Below, in pieces: positions 1 through 9,148 of a stretch of 36,352 nucleotides of DNA. This DNA is from Nitrospirales bacterium (lineage in GTDB: Bacteria; Nitrospirota; Nitrospiria; Nitrospirales; UBA8639). Numbering within the stretch: the first letter of the stretch is position 1; each line of letters opens with the position of its first letter. The notes under the pieces were generated by a model. It saw only the letters and a program-made list of their open reading frames with translations. It did not search any database and had not been told where the DNA came from. The translations under genes were made by a program, and so were the position numbers. The stretch spans positions 1 to 36,352 of the forward strand of contig BQIW01000044.1 in the NCBI GenBank assembly GCA_021604105.1. Reading direction: 5' to 3'.

Positions 1-24
1 ATGACCACAAACCACCCTTTGAAA

Positions 25-597
25 CTAGGGGGTACGGATCTCACCACTTTCCCGATCCAACGCCTGAATCACCTCTGTAGATATGTCCAGGCCAGTTTGA
101 TAAAACAAGGTGCCAGAATTCACTCCATATTCTAAGACCAGGCTTAATCCACGTTGACCGGCGACTTCCGCTACCACCTTTTGCACCTGAAGGCGAAATT
201 CGTTTTGCAATTCGCGTTGTTTTTCTTGAACTTCTCTGTTTAAATCGGCTACTTTTTGTTGATATCCAGCCATTTTTTCCCTGAATTGTTCTTCCTTTCG
301 ATCTCTGGCCTCCTGACTCAATACCGTACTTTGGGCCATCAATTCACTTTCCAACTTGCGCAATTCCCTTTGCTCTAATTCCACAAGGGTCTGCCGATCC
401 TTCATGAAGGCATTCAGCGCATCCGACATTCGTTTTCCCTTGACCGTTTCAGCCAATATCCGCTGAGGATCAACGACGCCGACCGGGAAATCAGACGAAT
501 GGTTTGACCCAATACCCGTACAGCCCCAGGAAAGACTCAGGACCAGACTTCCCAGAGTGATCCACCCGCCGATACTTCCAACACCTTTCTTTTTCAT
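25..597 (-). CDS. ompH: OmpH/Skp-family periplasmic chaperone, probable lipoprotein
   Basis: Predicted 190-residue Skp/OmpH-like protein, a family that holds unfolded outer-membrane proteins in the periplasm and passes them to the Bam machine. The N-terminus has a basic n-region (MKKK), a hydrophobic stretch and a cysteine at residue 26 in the context LSWGC, which reads as a lipobox, although Trp at -2 is atypical. Residues 40-46 (GVVDPQR) match the usual start of the mature OmpH fold. Residues about 55-150 are a charged, Glu/Gln/Arg-rich coiled coil, the tentacle region. I chose the ATG at 597 rather than the upstream one at 627 because AGGAG lies 10 nt before it and it gives a clean signal peptide. 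It lies 54 nt downstream of bamA on the same strand, the classic bamA-skp order. A lipid anchor is less usual, since the E. coli protein is soluble. Confidence 0.88.
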   Translation of the reverse strand: MKKKGVGSIGGWITLGSLVLSLSWGCTGIGSNHSSDFPVGVVDPQRILAETVKGKRMSDALNAFMKDRQTLVELEQRELRKLESELMAQSTVLSQEARDRKEEQFREKMAGYQQKVADLNREVQEKQRELQNEFRLQVQKVVAEVAGQRGLSLVLEYGVNSGTLFYQTGLDISTEVIQALDRESGEIRTP

Positions 598-651
598 TAT
601 AGGTTTTCTCCTACATCTCGCTATCACGCATCGTCTTAGTGCACACCCAAA

Positions 652-2946
652 CTAAAAGACGGATCCCACGGAAAACTCAAATACCCACTTTCTGTCATCC
701 TTTGGCCCATCTATAGGGCGGCCATAGGCTGCCCGAAGAGGACCGAATGGTGAAATCCATCTCACCTCCAAACCTGCAGCCATTCGAAGATCAAAATCTA
801 ATTTATCTCCTTCTGAAAATCCTTTTCCATAGTCGAAGAAAAGGACGCCGTTCAACTTGGCGTCGGGCAACACGGGAAAAATTAAATCATTATTAATAAT
901 GATTTGTTTATTGCCCCCTTCAGGATCGTTACCAGAGGTTACGGGTCCGGCACGACCATATTTAAATCCTCGAACGGTGTTAATGCCCCCCACGTAAAAA
1001 AACTCAGGAATAGGGAAATCCTCTCCATTAAATCCGTCTCCGTATCCAATCCGTCCTCGAATGGAATGACGAAAATCCCAAAATGGTAACGGAGTAAACT
1101 TCATCGCATCAAACGACATGCTATAAAAATTATTTGACCCCCCAAGGACATCCGTTCCGAAACTCGCCATGACCCCGATTCGCGTCCCACGCCGGGGGTC
1201 TAAATAATAATCACGCGAATCCCTGAATAAAGAGGCACGGAACCCAGTCGTGGATTGCGTGCCCTCCTGATCCTTAATGAGATCGTTGGCATCAGATTCC
1301 ACATCATCAATCTTGATTTTTTCAGCTACTAAGGTAAAGGTACCCGTCAGGTATTCAGAAAAGCCCCGACCAAACGTCAAATTCGCCCCTTGCTTTTTTT
1401 CAAGGTACGTCAAATAATTGGTTCGTGAGCTAAACAAATCTGCTTGGCCCGAAGTTAAGGTATCAAAAATAGCCGGATTTCGAAAGGTAATAGTTCCCAG
1501 AGTACGCCGTCCTCCTACCTGGCCTCGAATCCTGGCTAAGTACCCTCGACCGAATAAATTCCCCTCGGTAATATCCGCAATCAACGTGAATTGGTCCAGG
1601 GTACTGAAACCTCCGCCAATGCTGAAGGAGCCGGTAGGTTTCTCCTTGACTTTGACCTCTAAATCGACTTCTCCCGGGGCAATCTGTTTAGGAAGAATCT
1701 CCACGGTTTCAAAAAAATTCAAATTATTAAGACGTTCGAAGCTTCGTTTTATTGCCGGGGAATCGATCATATCCCGTTCATCGACCCGCAATTCACGCCG
1801 AATCACATTGTCCCGAGTCTTATTATTACCGGTAATGCGGATATCTTGAATCCGGACCATTTCCCCTTCCTGAATGGCAAAACCAATACGAGTGCTTCGT
1901 GTGGGCGGATCAGGCTCTACCGACGGATTGGCCTCTGCAAACGCATACCCACGACTGCCATATAAATCTGTCAACCGGGTAATTTCATCACGGATTTTTG
2001 CACGCTGAAACACTTCACCAGGTTCAATGATCAGTCCTTCCCGCAATTCCGCATCAGAGAAGAGCGTATTTCCGGTATACTCTATTTGACTCACCACATA
2101 AGGCTCTCCTTCGACAATCGAAAACACCAGAGTAAACCACTCCTTCTTCTCATCCAAATCCAATCGAGGCATCCCGACTTGAACATCTAAATACCCTTTA
2201 TTGAGATACACTTCCTTAATCCGTTCGACATCATTCGGCAGCTCATCACGATGCAGAATGCCGGCATCGGAAAAAATTGACCAGGGCCAGGAATATTCCC
2301 GATTGGCCATAAAGGAGGTCAATTCCTTCTTCTGAATGACATTTCGGCCCTCAAATACGATCGTGCGAATATGAGCCTGACTCCCCTCTTCGATATAATA
2401 TGTCAATCGTACTTGATTGTTCCCGACCATATCAGTGATAGGAATAATTTGAACATGGTAAAAACCCTTGTCGTGATACAACGATCGAAAATTTTCTACA
2501 GAAACCTTTACCTGTTCTTTATCCAAAAATACCTGGTTTTTTACGGTATTCTTTTCGTTAAGCTTGTCATCTGACAACTCTTCATTTCCATCAAATACCA
2601 CTTCGATCGTAAACGCCTTTTCCTTCACACGGAAGACCACCAGAACCCCATCCTCCTTGGTTTCGGTTGAGACTTCGACTTCTTCAAAAAATCCCATCCC
2701 ATATATGAGCTGAATTTGTTCCCGAATGGACTCTTGGGTAAATGTATCCCCTGGCTTGATGGACAATCTCCCTAAAATAGCCAGATCTTCGATATGCTGG
2801 TTTCCTTCAATTTCAATGGCCCCAATGTGGGATTGGGAGGATTGGGCCAACACTGGTCTTTCAAACGAAAGTGTTCCTAATATAAGAAGGGCGACAAGGA
2901 GAAAAAGGCTGACCAAGGGGAAATGAGAAATCCCGAAACGCTTCAT
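652..2946 (-). CDS. bamA: Outer membrane protein assembly factor BamA (Omp85)
   Basis: BamA inserts beta-barrel proteins into the outer membrane. The 764-residue product has a signal peptide ending near residue 34 (PVLA before QS), then five POTRA repeats, the first beginning IGAIEIEGN, up to about residue 420. A C-terminal 16-strand barrel follows. The VRGF motif near residue 658 is the conserved Omp85 loop-6 signature, and the chain ends in Phe (EFSVGSVF), as the barrel signal requires. The in-frame ATG at 2988 would add 14 residues before the signal peptide. Neither start has a strong ribosome-binding site, so the choice at 2946 rests on signal-peptide geometry. It is followed at once by the OmpH-like gene, its usual partner. 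Length is typical of the family (about 750-810). Confidence 0.95.
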   Translation of the reverse strand: MKRFGISHFPLVSLFLLVALLILGTLSFERPVLAQSSQSHIGAIEIEGNQHIEDLAILGRLSIKPGDTFTQESIREQIQLIYGMGFFEEVEVSTETKEDGVLVVFRVKEKAFTIEVVFDGNEELSDDKLNEKNTVKNQVFLDKEQVKVSVENFRSLYHDKGFYHVQIIPITDMVGNNQVRLTYYIEEGSQAHIRTIVFEGRNVIQKKELTSFMANREYSWPWSIFSDAGILHRDELPNDVERIKEVYLNKGYLDVQVGMPRLDLDEKKEWFTLVFSIVEGEPYVVSQIEYTGNTLFSDAELREGLIIEPGEVFQRAKIRDEITRLTDLYGSRGYAFAEANPSVEPDPPTRSTRIGFAIQEGEMVRIQDIRITGNNKTRDNVIRRELRVDERDMIDSPAIKRSFERLNNLNFFETVEILPKQIAPGEVDLEVKVKEKPTGSFSIGGGFSTLDQFTLIADITEGNLFGRGYLARIRGQVGGRRTLGTITFRNPAIFDTLTSGQADLFSSRTNYLTYLEKKQGANLTFGRGFSEYLTGTFTLVAEKIKIDDVESDANDLIKDQEGTQSTTGFRASLFRDSRDYYLDPRRGTRIGVMASFGTDVLGGSNNFYSMSFDAMKFTPLPFWDFRHSIRGRIGYGDGFNGEDFPIPEFFYVGGINTVRGFKYGRAGPVTSGNDPEGGNKQIIINNDLIFPVLPDAKLNGVLFFDYGKGFSEGDKLDFDLRMAAGLEVRWISPFGPLRAAYGRPIDGPKDDRKWVFEFSVGSVF

Positions 2947-3260
2947 CTTTTGCCCAAGACCCAGTGACCCAGGCAACACTAGATCCATGGAGCATCTCTA
3001 AAAGGATGAAAGAAACCAGAAGGGTGTATCACAGAAAAATTGTATGGTAAGGGACCACAGAATTGCCCCTTCAATATGGTCCCCAACGGTTAAACCTTAG
3101 AGCTGCTGATGAAAATGGGGGGAAGCCTCAGAAATGAGAAGACAATCCTCATGTTGGGATCAAGGTGCCAGATTATATTCGTGACAGGATTCCTTGTAAA
3201 GGCAACATCTTAGGCATGGGCTCTTTTCAGAGGATCCCATGAAAGGAGCACGCATAAACC

Positions 3261-3290
3261 TTGACAACATTTTTCACCTTCTCCTAGTAT
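3261..3290 (+). promoter_or_regulatory. Sigma-70-type promoter upstream of lon
   Basis: A perfect -35 box TTGACA (3261-3266) is separated by 18 bp from TAGTAT (3285-3290), a 4-of-6 match to TATAAT. It points toward lon, whose start is about 240 nt downstream with nothing else between. Assignment is by consensus only. Confidence 0.5.
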
Positions 3291-3423
3291 CAAAATCAGT
3301 AAAAAACATGAAGGTGTCCTTGAACAACAATAATGGAATGTCATTCAGAGGCCCGTTCCTAACCCCAGACAATCTTCGGCATTGGCTGTGTAAGCCAGGT
3401 CCATCCTAACGCTCACAATGTGC

Positions 3424-3440
3424 CCGAGGATGTTCCTCGG
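3424..3440 (+). other. Short perfect hairpin in the lon leader
   Basis: CCGAGGA-TGT-TCCTCGG forms a perfect 7-bp GC-rich stem with a 3-nt loop, inside the predicted lon 5' leader and about 100 nt before the start codon. No T-run follows, so it is not a standard terminator. It may stabilise or regulate the leader, or be incidental. Confidence 0.4.
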
Positions 3441-3538
3441 CTGTCTGGTGAAGTTCCCTTACGCATGAACAAATTCAGTAAAACACTGCTCTCCATTTTT
3501 GCCAAATCTTTCATGAACCTATACGTTCATCGTTTGAA

Positions 3539-6022
3539 ATGAACCCGATGCCTGAAGACTACCCGGAGATTCCCACGCCTTCCATTGAACAGATCCCAGA
3601 GGAATTACCACTCCTTCCAGTACGGGACATTGTCGTCTTTCCCTATATGGTGCTTCCCCTCTTTGTGGGACGTGATATGTCCATTAAGGCCATTGAAGCG
3701 GCACTTTCCTCCAATCGCTTAATTTTTTTAACCACCCAAAAAAATCAGGACGTGGAGGTACCGGAGAGTCAAGATCTCTATCAATTGGGCACGGTCGGCG
3801 TCATCATGCGCATGCTAAAACTTCCGGATGCCCGTATCAAAATACTCGTCCAAGGCCTCACAAAAGCCCGGGTTCAAGAATTCACCCAATCCAATCCATT
3901 TTTCTCCACCCGCATCAAAACTTTGACCGAATCTCCCACAGCGCTTCCTACCTTAGAGAAGGAAGCCATCGTTCGCTCCACCCGAGAGTCCTTGGAAAAA
4001 ATTGTTGGATTAGGAAAAGTGTTGATGCCGGATGTACTGACCGTCATTGAAAACCTTGACGATCCCGGACGTCTGGCAGACATCATCTCCTCCAATCTTG
4101 GGCTCAACATTGCGACTACTCAGGAAGTCCTCGAAATTGACGATCCTCTTCTCCGGCTGAAACGAGTCAATGAGATCCTGGGAAATGAGCAGGACGTTTT
4201 GTCCATGCAACAGAAAATCCAGGCTGAAGCCAAGGGGGAAATGGATAAGACACAACGGGAATACTTCCTTCGCGAACAACTCAAAGCGATCCAGAAAGAA
4301 TTGGGAGACCTCGATGACCGCACCGAAGAAGTGGCCGAATTTCGTCGCAAGATTCAAGCAGCCTCCATGCCAGACAAAGTCCTGAAAGAAGCGGAGAAAC
4401 AACTGAAACGTCTAGAAAAAACGCACCAGGATACGGCCGAAGCCGGGACGATTCGAACGTACTTGGAATGGATAGTTGAATTACCTTGGAACCATCATTC
4501 TGTGGATAACCTCGACATTCCCCAGGCAACCCAGGTGTTACAGGAAGATCATTACGATCTGGAACGGGTCAAAGAACGAATTCTGGAATATCTGGCCGTG
4601 CGCAAACTCAAGGCCAAAATGAAAGGTCCCATCTTGTGTTTTGTGGGGCCTCCTGGGGTCGGCAAAACCTCTTTAGGAAAATCGATTGCTCGTGCCATGG
4701 GACGGGAATTCGTTCGCATGAGTTTAGGTGGAACACGAGACGAAGCCGAAATTCGAGGGCATCGCCGTACCTATGTCGGAGCATTGCCAGGAAGGATTGT
4801 CCAGGGAATCAAACAGGCAGGCACCAATAACCCCGTGTTTATGTTAGATGAAGTCGATAAGATCGGGACCGATTTCCGCGGGGATCCCTCTGCTGCCTTG
4901 CTGGAGGTTCTCGATCCGGAACAGAATCATGCGTTTGTCGATCACTATCTCGGAGTCCCCATAGATTTGAGTGAAATCATGTTCATTACGACCGCTAATT
5001 TGACGGACCCTATTCTCTCCGCATTACGGGACCGAATGGAGATCATTGAAATCCCCGGCTATTCGGAAGAAGAAAAGCTTGGCATTGCTCAACGCTACCT
5101 GATTCCCCGTCAGTTAGAAGAACACGGGATCACGCAGGAACACTTTCTCCTTTCCGATCCCTGTCTGGCGCGCATCATTTCTCAATATACCAAGGAGGCC
5201 GGTGTTCGCAATCTTGAGCGTGAACTGGCCAATGTCATGAGAAAAGTGGCGAAGCGCATTGCCGAAGGAAAGATTAAACGCTATCAGATCACACCCCGAA
5301 ACCTCCATCACTACCTCGGTGTCCCTAAATATGTGCCGGATCAGGAACAGGAAAAAGATGAAGTCGGCGTCTCAACAGGACTCGCATGGACCGAAACCGG
5401 TGGGGATGTCCTGTACATCGAGGCTTCGGCCATCAAGGGAAAAGGCCTCTTGACCTTAACCGGTCATCTCGGCGACGTCATGAAAGAATCTGCTCATGCC
5501 GCACTTACATATATACGCTCCCAGGCCAAGTCATTGGGAATCAATCCTGACATTTTCGCTAAACAGGACATTCACGTTCACGTTCCGGCCGGGGCTATTC
5601 CCAAAGACGGACCATCTGCAGGCATTACCATGGCAACCGCCCTTGCATCCTGTCTTAGCAATCACCCTGTAAAACGAGACTTGGCGATGACAGGGGAAGT
5701 CACACTTCGCGGCAGAATACTGGCCATTGGCGGGTTAAAAGAAAAAGTTCTCGCCGCTAAACGGGCCCATATTAAAACCATTGTCATGCCTAAAAGAAAC
5801 CAGAAAGATCTCGATGATATTCCCAAACATCTGCTACGGGGGCTTGAATTTATTTATGTAGAGAAAATGTCGGAAGTTCTCAAAGTCGCCCTTCACACTA
5901 AAAATTCACACGCCATGAACTCGGCAATGACTCATGGACATAGTAATTCCAGCCGTCGAAAAAAAGTTGCGTCCCCGGTCACCCGTCGCCCTTTACGACA
6001 ATCCATCACTAAGACACGCTAA
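3539..6022 (+). CDS. lon: ATP-dependent Lon protease, LonA type
   Basis: LonA is the cytosolic hexameric AAA+ protease that degrades misfolded and regulatory proteins. The 827-residue product has an N-terminal substrate-binding LON domain (about 22-215), a coiled helical linker, and the AAA+ module with Walker A GPPGVGKT at 370-377 and Walker [11 protein letters not shown]. The C-terminal Ser-Lys protease carries the catalytic serine at 693 (KDGPSAG) and lysine at 736 ([10 protein letters not shown]). The 43-residue spacing equals that of E. coli Ser679/Lys722. It is about 40 residues longer than E. coli Lon because of a basic, Ser-rich C-terminal tail of unknown role. The start at 3539 lacks a Shine-Dalgarno sequence; a second ATG at 3548 is possible. 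It probably heads a plus-strand unit with thiL 9 nt downstream. Confidence 0.98.
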   Translation: MNPMPEDYPEIPTPSIEQIPEELPLLPVRDIVVFPYMVLPLFVGRDMSIKAIEAALSSNRLIFLTTQKNQDVEVPESQDLYQLGTVGVIMRMLKLPDARIKILVQGLTKARVQEFTQSNPFFSTRIKTLTESPTALPTLEKEAIVRSTRESLEKIVGLGKVLMPDVLTVIENLDDPGRLADIISSNLGLNIATTQEVLEIDDPLLRLKRVNEILGNEQDVLSMQQKIQAEAKGEMDKTQREYFLREQLKAIQKELGDLDDRTEEVAEFRRKIQAASMPDKVLKEAEKQLKRLEKTHQDTAEAGTIRTYLEWIVELPWNHHSVDNLDIPQATQVLQEDHYDLERVKERILEYLAVRKLKAKMKGPILCFVGPPGVGKTSLGKSIARAMGREFVRMSLGGTRDEAEIRGHRRTYVGALPGRIVQGIKQAGTNNPVFMLDEVDKIGTDFRGDPSAALLEVLDPEQNHAFVDHYLGVPIDLSEIMFITTANLTDPILSALRDRMEIIEIPGYSEEEKLGIAQRYLIPRQLEEHGITQEHFLLSDPCLARIISQYTKEAGVRNLERELANVMRKVAKRIAEGKIKRYQITPRNLHHYLGVPKYVPDQEQEKDEVGVSTGLAWTETGGDVLYIEASAIKGKGLLTLTGHLGDVMKESAHAALTYIRSQAKSLGINPDIFAKQDIHVHVPAGAIPKDGPSAGITMATALASCLSNHPVKRDLAMTGEVTLRGRILAIGGLKEKVLAAKRAHIKTIVMPKRNQKDLDDIPKHLLRGLEFIYVEKMSEVLKVALHTKNSHAMNSAMTHGHSNSSRRKKVASPVTRRPLRQSITKTR

Positions 6023-6031
6023 TTTTTTATC

Positions 6032-7075
6032 ATGTCCCCTTCCCGCCGCCAGGCGCTCGTGTCAAAAATAGGGGAATTTCCACTCATCCGTGCTCTGACT
6101 CGTGGATTTTCCCCACCCGGTCCTCGTACCCTCATTGGTATGGGAGACGATGCGGCGCTTCTGGCTCACCCCTCATCTGCCCATATCGTTATATCCACGG
6201 ACCTCCTCGTTGAAAACATTCATTTCTCCAAACATACTTCCTCATTTTTTGACCTTGGCTACAAGGCAGCCGTAGCCAACCTCAGCGACATTGCCGCAAT
6301 GGGAGCCATTCCCACATATATTCTGGTGGCCGTGGCCCTTCCCTCTCATGTGAGATATGGAGACTGGAAGGACCTGTATCGTGGTCTTTCCGTTCCTTGT
6401 AAAGCCCATGGGGTTCAACTTGTGGGCGGGGATACTTCGGCCTCACATTCCTCCTTGTTTCTGGCAATCACGATACTCGGACAGGTTAAACCCGGTCAGA
6501 CGTTAACGCGAGGTGGAGCTCAGGAAGGAGATATCATCTATGTCAGTGGATCGTTAGGTAACTCCGCTGCAGGATTGGCATATCTGACCCATCACCCTTC
6601 ACATGGAAAAATATCGAAATTGCGGCAACCCATCAAATTTTTAGTTCGGCGCCATCTCCAACCCACTCCTCGTATTGAATTAGGACGATTGCTGTCTTCT
6701 CGGCGTTTGGCTTCGTCCGCCTTGGACCTATCTGATGGACTCTCAGGTGATATCCAACATTTGTGCCGACAAAGCCAAGTAGGCGCCCTGATTCAGGAGT
6801 CCAGCCTTCCCATGTCGCGTCATCTCATCGCGTATGCTTCAGAGGTGAACATAGATCCTCTACCCTGGGCTCTTCATGGAGGAGAAGAATATGAATTATT
6901 GTTTACCGTGTCTCCCAAAAAACAACACCGCCTCGAATTGGCAGCCAAACACCTACGGATTCCTACCACAGCCATTGGCGTCATTACCTCTCGTCGTTCG
7001 GGAGTTCAAATAGTTCATCAAGACGGCAAAACTCAAAAATTGGTATCCCAAAGTTATGTGCATTTTTCGGAGTAA
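6032..7075 (+). CDS. thiL: Thiamine-monophosphate kinase ThiL
   Basis: ThiL phosphorylates thiamine monophosphate to thiamine diphosphate, the last step of cofactor synthesis, using ATP and Mg. The 347-residue protein has the PurM-like AIR-synthase/ThiL fold. Visible signatures are MGDD (37-40), STDLLVE (55-61), NLSDIAAMGA (83-92), GGDTSAS (132-138), DLSDGLSGD (232-240) and HGGEEYELLF (281-290). The aspartates are the expected metal and phosphate ligands. The gene starts 9 nt after lon, so the two are probably co-transcribed, though there is no obvious ribosome-binding site in the gap. ThDP is the cofactor of the transketolase encoded at the far end of the window, but I see no sign of direct linkage. 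Confidence 0.96.
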   Translation: MSPSRRQALVSKIGEFPLIRALTRGFSPPGPRTLIGMGDDAALLAHPSSAHIVISTDLLVENIHFSKHTSSFFDLGYKAAVANLSDIAAMGAIPTYILVAVALPSHVRYGDWKDLYRGLSVPCKAHGVQLVGGDTSASHSSLFLAITILGQVKPGQTLTRGGAQEGDIIYVSGSLGNSAAGLAYLTHHPSHGKISKLRQPIKFLVRRHLQPTPRIELGRLLSSRRLASSALDLSDGLSGDIQHLCRQSQVGALIQESSLPMSRHLIAYASEVNIDPLPWALHGGEEYELLFTVSPKKQHRLELAAKHLRIPTTAIGVITSRRSGVQIVHQDGKTQKLVSQSYVHFSE

Positions 7076-7096
7076 CGGAATGCTAGGAAGTTGTCC

Positions 7097-7546
7097 ATGG
7101 TAACGATTGAGTCTGTCCGACAACAATTGACCAATGTTTTACATCTTCGCGAAACTCCTCACCGCACCGCCTTGGCATTTGCTCTCGGTGTGTTTATCGC
7201 CTTCGCGCCACATTATTTATTTCACACGGCCAGCGTCGTGTTCTGCGCCTGGGCCTTCCGGCTGAATTTTTTAGCGCTCTTTCTGGGGTCATTGATCAAT
7301 AATCCCTGGACGCTTATCCCAATCTTAGCTGCCAGTCTCTATACCGGCATGCTGTTGGTAGGCGCATCCTCAACAACCTCGATTGAGTGGGATCAAATGA
7401 GGGTGGACAATATATTTGAGATGCTTTCCCCCTACCTCATTCCGTTTCTCGTTGGAGCCTGTGCCCTGGCGATTGTCGGATCGTTGATCGCCTACCCCAT
7501 CATGCGATGGGCCATCATTCGATACCGGGGACTGAAGAATTTTTAG
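7097..7546 (+). CDS. DUF2062 small integral membrane protein
   Basis: A 149-residue membrane protein of the DUF2062 family, whose function is not established. After a short helical N-terminus comes the family pattern around residues 21-45 (PHRTALAFALGVFIAFAP), then a hydrophobic segment, and NNPWTLIP around 68-75, matching the conserved asparagine-proline motif. A further strong membrane span lies near 115-140, before a basic C-terminus. I set the start at the ATG at 7097 because AGGAAG lies 6 nt before it. The in-frame TTG at 7091 directly abuts that sequence and is unlikely. It follows thiL by 21 nt and probably belongs to the same transcript. Confidence 0.85.
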   Translation: MVTIESVRQQLTNVLHLRETPHRTALAFALGVFIAFAPHYLFHTASVVFCAWAFRLNFLALFLGSLINNPWTLIPILAASLYTGMLLVGASSTTSIEWDQMRVDNIFEMLSPYLIPFLVGACALAIVGSLIAYPIMRWAIIRYRGLKNF

Positions 7547-7668
7547 AAAAATTAAAAACATAGCACCCCAGCAAACCCTAATATTGAATACTTTATATGC
7601 CACGCATTTTCCAACAACCCGGCACACTCCAACAGACAAAACTTTGAGGTCAGGAAAGATTTTTAGCC

Positions 7669-9093
7669 ATGCCCGTATCCCGACCACTCTCATCCCCGTT
7701 TGATGGCGTATCGCTCCTTGCCGACCCTATTCACGGCTATATTTCCATCACCGTTCCTTATCCTCAACCAGATTCTACTGAACAGACCGAAAAGGATCTG
7801 ATTGATTCTCCCTGGGTCCAACGTCTTCGGTATATTCTCCAACTTCAGAGTGCGCATTGGGTCTATCCGGGCGCCGAACATACCCGCTTCCAACACTCCC
7901 TTGGGACCATGCATCTGGCAGGTCGATTTATGACACGTCTCTATTCGTCGCTTTGCCTAACCGTCTCCGAGGTACCATCGTGTCATTTCCTGGAAGAATT
8001 AATTCGTATAACGGCCTTGCTCCATGATATCGGACATGGCCCGTTCTGCCATTTTTTCGACCATCATTTCCTCCATCAATTTAACCTGACGCATGAAGTG
8101 CTCGGTCAACACATTATTCGTGACCATTTGGGACCAATGATCAAAAAGATCCGTCGGAGTCCGTCCGGGCCATTTGCCCCAGGAGAGCAATTGGATCCAG
8201 AACATATCGCTTTCCTTATTCTCAAGGATCCTCACAAATCGACAAAGCATCTGCCGCCATGGGTTATCGCCTTACAACCCCTTCTCGGCGGAATTTATAC
8301 CCCGGACAATTGCGACTATGTCCTCAGGGATTCCTACATGTGCGGAGTAGCCATTGGGCCTGTGGATATTGAACGACTCCTTCATTACACCTTTTTTTCA
8401 TCACAGGGACTCACAATCCATCAATCAGGACTTCCTGCGTTGCAAATGTTCTTACACGCGCGACTCTATCTCTACGCCAACGTCTACTACCATCGCACCA
8501 CACGGGCAATCGACATTCATCTGCAGGAAATTTTTCAACCCACCATGGAGATCCTGTGCAAAAAAAGTCCTCTCCAATCCTTACCTCATTACCTACATTT
8601 AACCGATTGGCACGTCATTGAAACGGTTCGTTCATGGAAGCACGCTCGCTCCATGCATAAACGGCGATTGGGAATGGAGTGGAGTCAAATCATCGGAAGA
8701 CATGTGAAATGGAAAACCGCATTCAGCACTCTGCTTCCCGTCATTCAGCCGGCATCATCATCCTTCCAACCTCAGGTCTTTCTGAGCCGCATGCGTCGAT
8801 TGTTACCTACCAAATATCGTCGCCAAGATATTCGAATAGACTTTGCTCATAAGGACCCACGTCCCATTAATTTGCTCAACATGGGGAACTTTCAAATATT
8901 TGTCTGGAACCCCGCCAAAGGCACGGTCGAAACAGATAGCCTCCAGAAATATCTTCAGTATCTTCCAGCCCGGATGATTACCCTGCGAGTATTCAGCCAG
9001 GATCATTCTATCGATGAGATACTTGCCAAAGCCGCCGAGGACACACTACGCCGACACTGGCCAACTTTAATGCAACCGGTTTCAGTGCTATAA
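7669..9093 (+). CDS. COG1078-type HD-domain phosphohydrolase (SAMHD1/dGTPase relative)
   Basis: A 474-residue HD-superfamily hydrolase, related by pattern to SAMHD1 and bacterial dNTP triphosphohydrolases. Visible signatures are DPIHGYI near the N-terminus, RFQHSLG with the first metal His at 76, LLHDIGHGPFCH with the HD pair at 119-120, THE at 141-143, and DNCDYVLRD at 213-221. In the last, Asp213, Tyr217 and Asp221 align with SAMHD1 Asp311, Tyr315 and Asp319. The full metal site (His76, His119, Asp120, Asp213) is therefore present. Residues beyond about 300 are not recognisable. Substrate is not predictable; members act on dNTPs or other phosphate esters. The gene stands 122 nt after the DUF2062 gene and converges with the minus-strand lipoprotein gene. 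Confidence 0.88.
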   Translation: MPVSRPLSSPFDGVSLLADPIHGYISITVPYPQPDSTEQTEKDLIDSPWVQRLRYILQLQSAHWVYPGAEHTRFQHSLGTMHLAGRFMTRLYSSLCLTVSEVPSCHFLEELIRITALLHDIGHGPFCHFFDHHFLHQFNLTHEVLGQHIIRDHLGPMIKKIRRSPSGPFAPGEQLDPEHIAFLILKDPHKSTKHLPPWVIALQPLLGGIYTPDNCDYVLRDSYMCGVAIGPVDIERLLHYTFFSSQGLTIHQSGLPALQMFLHARLYLYANVYYHRTTRAIDIHLQEIFQPTMEILCKKSPLQSLPHYLHLTDWHVIETVRSWKHARSMHKRRLGMEWSQIIGRHVKWKTAFSTLLPVIQPASSSFQPQVFLSRMRRLLPTKYRRQDIRIDFAHKDPRPINLLNMGNFQIFVWNPAKGTVETDSLQKYLQYLPARMITLRVFSQDHSIDEILAKAAEDTLRRHWPTLMQPVSVL

Positions 9094-9148
9094 CAGGGAC
9101 AGTTGCCCCTCATATAGTTCCATTGACATGAGAAAATGGCGGGCCAGC

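Larger units (their letters stand above)
2947..3538. other. Divergent intergenic region between bamA and lon
   Basis: About 590 nt with no convincing gene. It must hold the promoters for bamA (minus) and lon (plus). On the plus strand there is a sigma-70-like promoter (3261-3290) and a small GC-rich hairpin (3424-3440), implying a lon leader of roughly 240 nt. A 33-codon plus-strand reading frame (3308-3409) has no ribosome-binding site and is not called. I could not find a good consensus promoter for bamA on the minus strand, nor a CIRCE-like repeat or clear sigma-32 site for lon. Confidence 0.6.

Noticed and set aside
1418-1849. 143-codon plus-strand frame opposite bamA
   Set aside because: Antisense shadow of a strongly conserved gene; composition is not protein-like.
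3308-3409. A 33-codon plus-strand reading frame in the lon leader
   Set aside because: No Shine-Dalgarno, no recognisable peptide pattern; likely chance, though it is inside the predicted leader.
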